From contig DEIP01000191.1 of the NCBI GenBank assembly GCA_002352605.1, positions 7,613-54,727 on the forward strand: a stretch of 47,115 nt of DNA, given 5' to 3'. Origin of the DNA: Desulfobacteraceae bacterium UBA2771 (GTDB lineage Bacteria; Desulfobacterota; Desulfobacteria; Desulfobacterales; Desulfosarcinaceae). This document shows positions 1-7,575 of the stretch, piece by piece. Both the position numbers and the translations under genes were made by a program. The first letter of the stretch is position 1, and the number at the start of each line of letters is the position of its first letter. The notes under the pieces were generated by a model that worked only from the letters and a program-made list of their open reading frames with translations, did not search any database and was not told where the DNA came from.

Positions 1-1952
1 CCGCTGCCCATGGGTTTTCCGGTTTTAAAAGGTTCGAACAACCCCCGGGGTAAAAGGTCCCGCATGATTCCCGGGCCGTTGTCCGCTATTTCAATTCTCA
101 GGGCATCATTGACCGTGGCCACGACACTGGCCATTTCGGCCCCGGCCTCTTTGGCGTTGATCAGTAAGTTTTCCAGGATGCGTGCGATGAACTCGGGATC
201 CGTTTCCACGGTGATGCTCCCGGGGCATTCCACCGTAATATGCAAATCATCCAGTTTTTTAGAGAATCGATCGCAGCAGGACCGCAGCAGGCTGTCCAGT
301 TGCACCGGTCGAATCGTCGGTGTTATTTCACCCCTGAGCGCAGAAAGTCGGGTCTGAACCTTTGTCATGCGATTTAAGGCATCGTCGATAGACGCCAGCA
401 TATCCTGCTGAAACTCGGGATTATCCATGTGCTTTGGGGCATTTTTTCGAACCAGATCCAGCATCGTGGCTGCGTTCTTGATATCGTGGAGCACGAAGGC
501 TGAAATATTGCTATAGGCCAATTGCTCGCTGGTTCGAGCCAGCTTTTCAGCATTTTGCACCGCCAACAGAGCGGAGGCCGCATGGGAACTCAAGGCCAGC
601 AGCAAATCAAAATCGTCATGCCCGTAAAGTCCGCCGGTGGTCTCAGGACCTAAACCAATCAATCCCACAAATTGGTTTCCCAAAATCAGCGGCACCAACA
701 AAACGACATCATGGGTTTGCAGAAGGGAATGCCTTTCAATAAAAATAGAGCGCCGCAGAGAACCCGAATCGCCCGCATGGCTGTACAAATAGGGAGCATT
801 CAGTAAATAACAGACGATAGGGTCATCACCGGCTATTATATCATCCCCTTCGTGAATATGATCACCATCGGAGTTAATAAGCCTAAATCCTTTTTGGATA
901 TCTCCCAGCCAAATCAAAATCGTGTGCGTATACATGCTGTCACGCAAAATTTGATACAAGGCCTCAACGACACCCTTTTCGCTAAGTTTTCCCTGCAACA
1001 GATCCGAAAAAGCCAACCACTCATCCCGGTACTCGTATTTGTTGACGTAGAAATGGGTAGAAATAAAGTAGCGCGCATGCCTGCGAAGGCGTTCGGAAAG
1101 TGCCAATACGGTGATACCCAATATGCCTGAAATGACCACGAACCATTGCAGAAAGAAAGGAACGGTCCAGCCGAAAAGCCTCGAAAGTAGGGCCATGATG
1201 CCCAGAATAATGAATAAGCTTGAAAAAACAATGGGCGTGACGGTGGCGTAAACCACTTTCCGGGAAACAAACATTTTCCGATTGAGCATGCGATGTCTGG
1301 CCAGTGCATAACCCATAAACACAAATGCAATAATGAGTATTATGGCCAACAACAAAAGATGATCTTGGGGCAGGCGCAGGTAAGCCAATCGATAGGCGGT
1401 TGACCAACCCAGCATGGCGCAGACCAAGACGAGGCCGACCGTCAGGTATTTATACCGCCATCTTTCCCCTGTATCGAGGGAACGCCAAAACGCTTCAAGT
1501 CGCCAACTCAAAATTAAAACCGCCACAAGCAGAAAAAATGCCGAACAATAGATTGTCCCATAATGGGAAAAAACCAAAACACCATCAACAATGGCACCTG
1601 ACGACGGATCGAAATATGCGTATCCCGCCGTTGCCGTCACGACGGCTGTTCCCAGCGAGAAAAGAGATCGAAAAAGAAGAGATCTATTTCTTGAGGAATA
1701 TGTGATCCGAAATAACCGGTAAGATAGAACCATCCACAACAGAGAAAAGACGTTCTCGGAATTGAAAAAAAAGGGGTGTACGTATGGTTCGGTGTAGTTA
1801 TAGGTAAAAAGATATGTTCCGATAAGCGACGGCAATATGAAAAAAACGCGAACGATGGAAAACAAGAAAAGTCTATCGGGCGCTTTTGTTCGGAAATCCA
1901 AAACCGTTGATAATAGGATAGCCATATTGAGGCTATATATAATCGGAATCAA
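1..1952 (-). CDS. prsK: PrsK-type membrane histidine kinase (3' end beyond window)
   Basis: The minus-strand reading is open from 1952 to the left edge (about 650 codons), so the C-terminus lies outside. The N-terminal half has about eight or nine hydrophobic segments. A GAF-like region follows, then a kinase core with H-box FVLHDIKNAATMLDLV, N-box ILENLLINAKEAGA and G1-box ADNGPGI. The last visible residues are FEPFKTGKPMGSG, so only the final G2-box part (roughly 40-60 residues) is missing. This layout matches PrsK, the sensor kinase of PEP-CTERM/exosortase systems that control exopolysaccharide export (family knowledge). The start is taken as TTG at 1952 because AAGGA lies 6 nt upstream; ATG at 1925 is the alternative and has no ribosome site. 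It lies last in a minus-strand run behind two surface/outer-membrane protein genes. A PrsR-type regulator would be expected just left of the window (inference). Confidence 0.85.
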   Translation of the reverse strand, partial: MIPIIYSLNMAILLSTVLDFRTKAPDRLFLFSIVRVFFILPSLIGTYLFTYNYTEPYVHPFFFNSENVFSLLWMVLSYRLFRITYSSRNRSLLFRSLFSLGTAVVTATAGYAYFDPSSGAIVDGVLVFSHYGTIYCSAFFLLVAVLILSWRLEAFWRSLDTGERWRYKYLTVGLVLVCAMLGWSTAYRLAYLRLPQDHLLLLAIILIIAFVFMGYALARHRMLNRKMFVSRKVVYATVTPIVFSSLFIILGIMALLSRLFGWTVPFFLQWFVVISGILGITVLALSERLRRHARYFISTHFYVNKYEYRDEWLAFSDLLQGKLSEKGVVEALYQILRDSMYTHTILIWLGDIQKGFRLINSDGDHIHEGDDIIAGDDPIVCYLLNAPYLYSHAGDSGSLRRSIFIERHSLLQTHDVVLLVPLILGNQFVGLIGLGPETTGGLYGHDDFDLLLALSSHAASALLAVQNAEKLARTSEQLAYSNISAFVLHDIKNAATMLDLVRKNAPKHMDNPEFQQDMLASIDDALNRMTKVQTRLSALRGEITPTIRPVQLDSLLRSCCDRFSKKLDDLHITVECPGSITVETDPEFIARILENLLINAKEAGAEMASVVATVNDALRIEIADNGPGIMRDLLPRGLFEPFKTGKPMGS

Positions 1953-2023
1953 TTAAAATCCTTGGGATCGTGAACTTTATAAAATGAACCCAATCGCTTG
2001 TCTATCCGTCCAGCTTCTGTGTT

Positions 2024-2064
2024 GCATCAACGGCCACGTACAACCATAATGCAACCGTTGATGC
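2024..2064. repeat. Inverted repeat in the spacer upstream of prsK
   Basis: GCATCAACGG at 2024-2033 and CCGTTGATGC at 2055-2064 are perfect 10-bp inverted copies separated by 21 nt. Neither strand shows a T-run after the stem, so it is not an intrinsic terminator. It could be an RNA-processing hairpin between the PKD gene and prsK or a protein-binding site. Nothing else is recognisable in the 1953-2152 spacer. Confidence 0.5.
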
Positions 2065-2152
2065 GCCTTAAATACGAACGGATATCCTTCGCAATTTTCG
2101 TTCACTTTATTTCGTCCCCAATCCTTAGAAAGTTGGACGAAATCCTTGAAGT

Positions 2153-5110
2153 CTACCAATACCATCCGATCGTTCCAGTTACGCCACGGGTGACGTCATA
2201 GTCAATTTGGAAAAGCAGGGGCAAATCCCAAACTTCCGTGAAATAACTCAAACCGGCGCCGTAGAGCGGCTCGATGGTTGTGTCGGACGATTGTTCGTAG
2301 GTAGCGCCGGAGCCCGCTGATCTGACCAACTGACTCTCGGTATAAACGGTAAAGCCGCCGATGGCGTTCAGATAGAGGTTGGTCGATCCGAGTTCGATTC
2401 CCAATTTTCCGTAAAATCCGACTTCGGTCCCTTTACGAACCTCGCCCACCGGTTTGCAATCATCGTTGGGGCATGGCAATGCAATCGTGTTTTCGGGAAG
2501 GTTCTCGTCGCCATGGGGGATGAAGGGTATCCCGAAGGCAAACATGAGCTCGGTATTGCCCATGGGTATATCCTTAGCCCCGGTTTCCAACGTGATATTG
2601 TACTGGTCCGCATCACCGCCGTCGCCGCCGCCAACGGCAAAAAAACCGGCGTCGGCCGCCGGGGGAAAACTGATCAACGACGCCACAATACATGCTGACA
2701 CCACGGCTATTCGTTTGCGAAAAAACAACACGCTCAAAAGCAGTCCAATGATTGTCGCGATCATCATCGTGCTTATCTCATTCGTCTCAGTGAATCGGAA
2801 AGTTGCCGATCGGATAAAACATCCGCCGCCGGCTTCAACCAAAGGGACAGTTTCATCCGGGTTGACGTTTACAAAGATCTCGTCCGTATGGGAAAAAGGC
2901 CCGCCCGTCGAGATCGTCAGACGAAACCGCAACACTTGGCCATCGGTTCCGCCGGCCGGGGCGACAAAAGTGGCGATGGGGTGCTGCGAATTTTTCAAGG
3001 TCACCGTCGTTCCTTCCATCTGCTGCCACTGGTAAACGCCGATTCCATCCGGATCGAAGGAGTCGCTCCCGTCGAGGGTCACGCTGAGGTCCACTGTGGT
3101 TTCAAGGTCCGGTCCCGCATCGGCAAGGGGTGGATAGGTCAAATAGGAACCGGCATGCTCGATCGTTTGCGCGGCAAAGGGATGAAAATTGACTAGGGGC
3201 AAACGCAGATCATCAACCTGATCGTAAATCAATTCGGTAATCACCGCCGAATCGTCGCTTCCCCACCAGTTATCCGGAATCTCAAGGGGCGGCGATTCTT
3301 CCGGCCAGTCGAAAAGATAGACGGCGTAGCCGGCCGCTTCCGTAAATCCGATGTTGTTGCCGGTGATGCGCAGTCCATACTTGGCGCCTTCGACGGCGGT
3401 AACGGATACCAGGCCGGCATCACCATTGTCCGATTGGATCACATTATTCTCGATATCAACACCGGCGGAGGCATCAATATCGACGGAGCCGCTGCCGTCC
3501 AGCGTTACCGGGTCGCCTGCCGTAACGGTCTGATCCTCACCCGAATCGGCCACGGTGGTGCCGTTGATCCGGACGGACAGCATGTCGATATCCGTTAGAC
3601 CGCCCGTGTCCTCGACGCCCAAACCAAAAGTCAAGGTCTCGCCGCCGCCGGCGACTGTCGGTGCCATAAAAAAGGGTTTGGCTGTGTTGGCATTGAACAG
3701 GGTCACGGACGTTCCGTCGATCTGCGCCCAGAGATAGGCGGTGATGCCGCCGTCAGGATCTGTCGACCCGGATCCATCGAGCGAAACGGTTTGCCCCGTT
3801 ACGGCGGTGATCTCCTCGCCGGCAACGGCAACAGGGTAAATGTTGTCTTGGTAAAACCGAATTTCCACGGTGTCCGAGGATTCCAGCCCACCACGGTCGG
3901 TCACGGTCAGCTTGAAGGTCATCTGCTCACCGGCAACCACCGACGACGGCACCTCAAAATCGGTGGTCACGGAACCGGATGATTGAAGCACGACCGGACG
4001 GCCGGATTCCTGCTCCCAGAGGTACCCGGCGATGCCGCTGTCGGGGTCAAAGGATCCCGTACCGCTTAACGTCACCTCATCTGCAGAAAGCCGCACATTC
4101 GAATCAGCACCGGCATCGGCCACCGGCGGCTCGTTGGTGCCGATAACGGTCACTTCCACCGAATCGGCGGCTTGCATGTCGCTGCTACCGGTAGCCGTCA
4201 AATCGAAGGTCAGCGTGTAGAGATCGCCGCCCGGATTAGGTGCGGTGAAGGACGCTCGGGCGCCGTTTGGATTGTTCAGAACAACGGTGGGGCCGTCTGT
4301 CTGCACCCAGCGGTAGGCGGTAATACCGCCGGCCGGCTCGCCCAGCTGCAGGAGCAGACCGGATCCGAACAGCTCCCCGGATGATCCTGTGATGGTATTG
4401 CCGCGGAGGTCGATGCCTCTGGACCGGGTCGTGATGTTGAGGGCGCTGTCGTTGTTGAGAAAATAATTACCCGCCACTACACCTCCCTCAGCGTCGAGGA
4501 GAAGGCCCGTTGGATTGTTGTAGACCTGGTTCTCGACGATCTGGATGTCTCCACTCGGGGAGACGGCAGCATCATCGGCGAAGGCGGCAATACCGGCGGC
4601 ACGACTGAAGCGGATGGCATTGTCGGAGATCAACGGCATGGCGTTTTGGGTAACGATCATTGCCCCAAAGTCGGACTCGTTGCCGCCGTACTGAATGGCA
4701 CAATAGGAGAGAAAACTCCCGGTGGATTGGGCGGCATTCCAATCCACACTGGTATCCCGGAAGATGATCGCTCCCCAGGGCCGATTTATGTCTTGAGCGG
4801 TGAACATAATCGGCAAGGTGGCTTCACCGCGGGCAGCCAGGGCTCCCTCGACACTCAGAATGAAGCCCCGTGTCGTGTCCGCCCGGGGTTGGAAAATTAC
4901 CTCGACGCCGGGGTCGATGGTCAATGCGGCCCCCTGGGCCACAAGGAGGTCGCCGGTAACACGGATGGGGCTGTCATCTATCGTCCAGTTGGTGTCGGTG
5001 TCGATGCGTCCCTTGACGTCCAGTGCATGGGCTCCGGCAGGCCCGATGATCGTCAACAGCAATAAAACGGGCAGGAATCTGCATAATCCATTGTCTATGT
5101 TTAACTTCAT
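2153..5110 (-). CDS. Secreted beta-helix/PKD surface protein with internal CFI-box-like signal, fused to a second barrel-like module
   Basis: The start is ATG 5110, with GGAGG 4 nt upstream, giving 985 residues; an upstream in-frame TTG at 5176 is less likely. A signal peptide (FLPVLLLLTIIGPAGAHA) is followed by right-handed beta-helix-type repeats (residues about 30-255), a block of PKD-like repeats (about 260-545), more beta-helix (about 548-655) and one further PKD-like unit (about 658-752). At 761-766 comes GGGCFI, then a hydrophobic segment and basic residues (FFRKR), as in C-terminal cell-surface sorting signals of the CFI-box type. Instead of stopping, the frame continues through a second signal-peptide-like stretch ending FPPAADA and a 160-residue segment of alternating beta-barrel character ending in Trp. 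The function is unknown; adhesion or matrix anchoring is inferred. The second half (about 2153-2720) may be a separate protein joined by loss of a stop. Confidence 0.75.
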   Translation of the reverse strand: MKLNIDNGLCRFLPVLLLLTIIGPAGAHALDVKGRIDTDTNWTIDDSPIRVTGDLLVAQGAALTIDPGVEVIFQPRADTTRGFILSVEGALAARGEATLPIMFTAQDINRPWGAIIFRDTSVDWNAAQSTGSFLSYCAIQYGGNESDFGAMIVTQNAMPLISDNAIRFSRAAGIAAFADDAAVSPSGDIQIVENQVYNNPTGLLLDAEGGVVAGNYFLNNDSALNITTRSRGIDLRGNTITGSSGELFGSGLLLQLGEPAGGITAYRWVQTDGPTVVLNNPNGARASFTAPNPGGDLYTLTFDLTATGSSDMQAADSVEVTVIGTNEPPVADAGADSNVRLSADEVTLSGTGSFDPDSGIAGYLWEQESGRPVVLQSSGSVTTDFEVPSSVVAGEQMTFKLTVTDRGGLESSDTVEIRFYQDNIYPVAVAGEEITAVTGQTVSLDGSGSTDPDGGITAYLWAQIDGTSVTLFNANTAKPFFMAPTVAGGGETLTFGLGVEDTGGLTDIDMLSVRINGTTVADSGEDQTVTAGDPVTLDGSGSVDIDASAGVDIENNVIQSDNGDAGLVSVTAVEGAKYGLRITGNNIGFTEAAGYAVYLFDWPEESPPLEIPDNWWGSDDSAVITELIYDQVDDLRLPLVNFHPFAAQTIEHAGSYLTYPPLADAGPDLETTVDLSVTLDGSDSFDPDGIGVYQWQQMEGTTVTLKNSQHPIATFVAPAGGTDGQVLRFRLTISTGGPFSHTDEIFVNVNPDETVPLVEAGGGCFIRSATFRFTETNEISTMMIATIIGLLLSVLFFRKRIAVVSACIVASLISFPPAADAGFFAVGGGDGGDADQYNITLETGAKDIPMGNTELMFAFGIPFIPHGDENLPENTIALPCPNDDCKPVGEVRKGTEVGFYGKLGIELGSTNLYLNAIGGFTVYTESQLVRSAGSGATYEQSSDTTIEPLYGAGLSYFTEVWDLPLLFQIDYDVTRGVTGTIGWYW

Positions 5111-5172
5111 GGGACCTCCATGCGCTGTTTTTTCTCTATTCCTCTGTGTGCTCTGCGAGAGGCTTGCTTTTT

Positions 5173-6453
5173 TCAAAACCGGATCGGCTGCCGGGGCGTC
5201 AGCGTAACCGAAATCGTCCCCCGGTTTTCCGTATAGTCATTCGTATCGACATTGGAGTTAAGCTGTCTGTAGTCGTAGTCCAAATTGAATGTCAGCCAGG
5301 AAAGCGCCTGATAGGCCAGGCCGACGCCGGCCCGCCAGAGGGCGTCCTCCCTGTCCGGGGTCTCGTCGATATATACATTGCGGCGGTATCCGGCCACGAG
5401 GCTGCCGGTCAGCCGTCGGCTCAACAGGTGGGTAATATTACCCGCAACCTCATAATAAGGGTTGAAACCTAAATTTTCCGCCCCGAAGAAGGCGCGATCG
5501 TAACCCACGCTGCCGTTGACGGAAATGGAACCGTCTGTAGCATAGTCGTAAGCCGTTTCCACCGATCCGACAATGCCGTCGTCGTCCTCGCTGATTGCGT
5601 TGTCGCGATAAAAGTAGCCGAAGCTGGCCGCAAAGCGGGTGTCTGCCCGCTCTTCCCATGTGAACCCCACCAACGGGCTATAAACCCGATAGTCTTCGCC
5701 ATCATCAAGGTAATCGAAGTATACATGGCCATATTCGATATACCCATCGAGGTGACGGCCAAACCGTTTGGTCAACCTGAATCGGGCATCGACATCTTCA
5801 AAATCCTCGGACACTTCGAAATCACTGATGGTGTAGCGACCTTCCATTTCGATGGCGTAGCGATTGGGAGAGAACCAATAGGTCATCAGCAGGGTCGGCT
5901 GATGGTAGGCGCTGTCCTCGATGCTTGCGTCTTCATTTTCGAGAATGTAGTAGACATATCGCAAGTCAAAGAGGTCTTCGGCGCCGAAACGGTTGACCAC
6001 GCCAACGGTGGCGGTGTTGGTGAAGTAGGGCTCTCCTCCCTGCCGAGCGGTGGTATCGGTTTCAGAAGACTCCTCGGTGTACAAGGCTGTGTTGGTCAAT
6101 TCCAGCCGCGTGTCCCTGGCGATTTCGGCCCAACCGTCCAGGCTTGCGCTCTGGCGCCAATAGGTTCTTTCCGGAAACCGCGTATGGTTCACATAGGTCG
6201 GATCATAGGTAAGCCCAAGCCCGCTGTGCCGTCCCGTTAACGATAGATCGAAGCCGGGAGTCACATAAGTGATATAATCGTACTCTTCATCAACCGGCTC
6301 CAGAAACACGTTATCGGTATAGCTGACGCCGGTGGCGATACGGGGAACGAAACTGACATCGGCGACGGCAACATTTGAAAAACAGATGAGAAAAAACAGG
6401 CACCGCAGGAAATGACGGAAAGCGAGTCCCGAACCGATAGAATTGGTAAGCAT
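5173..6453 (-). CDS. Outer-membrane beta-barrel protein, PEP-CTERM-locus type
   Basis: From ATG 6453 the protein has 426 residues. A signal peptide (FLRCLFFLICFSNVAVA) is followed by a long run of alternating hydrophobic/polar beta strands rich in Tyr, Asp and Arg, ending in Phe as outer-membrane barrels do. The pattern resembles the outer-membrane proteins found beside exosortase/exopolysaccharide genes (TIGR03016 or beta-barrel porin 2 type), which fits the prsK neighbour. The open frame extends upstream to 6720, but the added 89 residues are low-complexity and would bury the signal peptide, so they are left out. The ribosome site before 6453 is weak, so the start is uncertain. It is followed after 57 nt by the PKD surface-protein gene on the same strand and is probably co-transcribed. 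A role as export channel or assembly platform is inferred from context only. Confidence 0.75.
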   Translation of the reverse strand: MLTNSIGSGLAFRHFLRCLFFLICFSNVAVADVSFVPRIATGVSYTDNVFLEPVDEEYDYITYVTPGFDLSLTGRHSGLGLTYDPTYVNHTRFPERTYWRQSASLDGWAEIARDTRLELTNTALYTEESSETDTTARQGGEPYFTNTATVGVVNRFGAEDLFDLRYVYYILENEDASIEDSAYHQPTLLMTYWFSPNRYAIEMEGRYTISDFEVSEDFEDVDARFRLTKRFGRHLDGYIEYGHVYFDYLDDGEDYRVYSPLVGFTWEERADTRFAASFGYFYRDNAISEDDDGIVGSVETAYDYATDGSISVNGSVGYDRAFFGAENLGFNPYYEVAGNITHLLSRRLTGSLVAGYRRNVYIDETPDREDALWRAGVGLAYQALSWLTFNLDYDYRQLNSNVDTNDYTENRGTISVTLTPRQPIRF

Positions 6454-6576
6454 GCTTGTGACTTCGGTGGTGAAGGCGCCGGATATCAAAGACGAGATCT
6501 CAAAGTGGTTAAATAAGTCAATAGGGCCGAAAGACGGTGTCTTTCCAGAACTGGCGGCTCGGGAAACAGATCGAGG

Positions 6577-6602
6577 CCGCAGCGCCGTTGAAGCCGCTGC
6601 GG
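6577..6602. repeat. GC-rich hairpin in the 6454-6749 spacer
   Basis: CCGCAGCG at 6577-6584 pairs perfectly with CGCTGCGG at 6595-6602 across a 10-nt loop. No T-run follows on either strand. The rest of the 296-bp spacer shows no convincing gene; a 71-codon minus-strand open frame there has no recognisable features. Confidence 0.35.
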
Positions 6603-6749
6603 CAGCGCCACGTCGAGGATTTCGATAACTTGAGAAGACAGCGTCGGGCTTCGGGATGACGTTTTCCGGATGAGCGCCGGATACCGGATAATCGCTAACA
6701 TAACCGGGAAAAATATTCAAGGATATTAACGACCTTCGTGATGATCATC

Positions 6750-7217
6750 TCAATCCATGACAATGATTCTCACCAGTTCATCAAAGAAACATCCACCGCC
6801 ACCGGAGTTACCACCTGAAGTTACGGACACAGGAGGTTCACCGCCAGCGGAATCGACATAATACGTGACCTCATTGGAGGAAAGGCTTTTTTGGGCCGGA
6901 TCGTCGATTAGATAGGCGACGACGACGAAATGATGGTATACCCCGGAATTTAAATCATGATCCACGGTCGTCCGACAACGATATCGATCGTTATTCAGCT
7001 GACAGTTGTCTATGCCACCGACCAGGGGGTAATCGTAGGCATAATCAGGGTCATTCTCAGTCTTCATATAAAGATCGTAAGCAACATCACCACCCGGACC
7101 CGACGTGTATCCAGAATCATTTGGCGACCAATCCCAAATAAAATCGATGGATTCGGCCGGCACCGCCGTCGCAAGCTGAAAAAAGATCGTGATGAGCGGC
7201 AGAAATAAAATTTTCAT
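6750..7217 (-). CDS. Small secreted fibronectin-III-like protein with C-terminal GGGGCFF motif
   Basis: The product has 155 residues with an N-terminal signal peptide (MKILFLPLITIFFQLATA). Residues about 24-122 follow the fibronectin type III pattern: an early W, a central YDLYMK strand, and the late strand VYHHFVVVAYL followed by SLSSNEV. A Gly/Ser-rich linker then leads to GGGGCFF and only ten more residues (DELVRIIVMD). The motif resembles the Cys-containing CFI-box signal, also seen as GGGCFI in the PKD surface protein downstream on the same strand, but here the usual transmembrane helix is absent. A G-rich ribosome site (GGGGGG) lies just upstream of ATG 7217. It is the first gene of the minus-strand surface locus. 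A processed or lipid-modified matrix component is possible, but this is inference. Confidence 0.7.
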   Translation of the reverse strand: MKILFLPLITIFFQLATAVPAESIDFIWDWSPNDSGYTSGPGGDVAYDLYMKTENDPDYAYDYPLVGGIDNCQLNNDRYRCRTTVDHDLNSGVYHHFVVVAYLIDDPAQKSLSSNEVTYYVDSAGGEPPVSVTSGGNSGGGGCFFDELVRIIVMD

Positions 7218-7351
7218 TAAACGCCCCCCGACAGAGCAACTGAACGTAATGGATCACGATGGTCCCGGATCGATGGCCATAAAATCGACGTTCTTGTCGA
7301 TTATTGATCACCGTGATTGAGCTTTAAAAAAATTCCGTTCCGGTGACGCCG

Positions 7352-7380
7352 ACAATACTAAAAAATTAAAGGGAATTCAA
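7352..7380 (-). promoter_or_regulatory. Promoter candidate for the surface-protein locus
   Basis: On the minus strand TTGAAT (7380-7375), a 17-bp spacer and TATTGT (7357-7352) form a sigma70-like pair about 130 nt upstream of the start at 7217. The leader between contains the short palindrome ATCACCGTGAT near 7305-7315, a possible operator. The 7218-7575 gap holds this promoter, the divergent one at 7491 and no gene. Confidence 0.45.
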
Positions 7381-7490
7381 GGGCTGCACCGCAGCTGCAG
7401 CAGTCGGCACCCCGAACATGCGTATTCTGCCGGTCGGCTCATATCGATCCATTGGGTTCAAAAAGTTTTTTCATGAAAAGAGAATCGTTA

Positions 7491-7519
7491 TTGAACTTCT
7501 CTCGTCATCAATTTACAGT
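7491..7519 (+). promoter_or_regulatory. Promoter candidate for the TonB receptor/YfiR/kinase/GGDEF operon
   Basis: TTGAAC at 7491-7496 and TACAGT at 7514-7519 are separated by 17 bp, 56 nt upstream of the start at 7576. No cobalamin or other recognisable riboswitch was seen in the leader. Confidence 0.45.
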
Positions 7520-7575
7520 GAAAGCGATAGTTGGCACGAACGACGTCTCGGTGTTTAAAAAGGAAATAATATGAA

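Noticed and set aside
6486..6701. Small minus-strand frame of 71 codons
   Set aside because: No ribosome site or recognisable feature; probably chance in a GC-rich spacer.
6454..6720. Longer start for the outer-membrane barrel protein
   Set aside because: The extra 89 residues have shadow-like composition and would place the signal peptide internally.
7218..7575. Possible cobalamin riboswitch before the TonB receptor
   Set aside because: Only a short GCTGCA/TGCAGC hairpin near 7384-7402 was seen; the conserved riboswitch core elements were not found.
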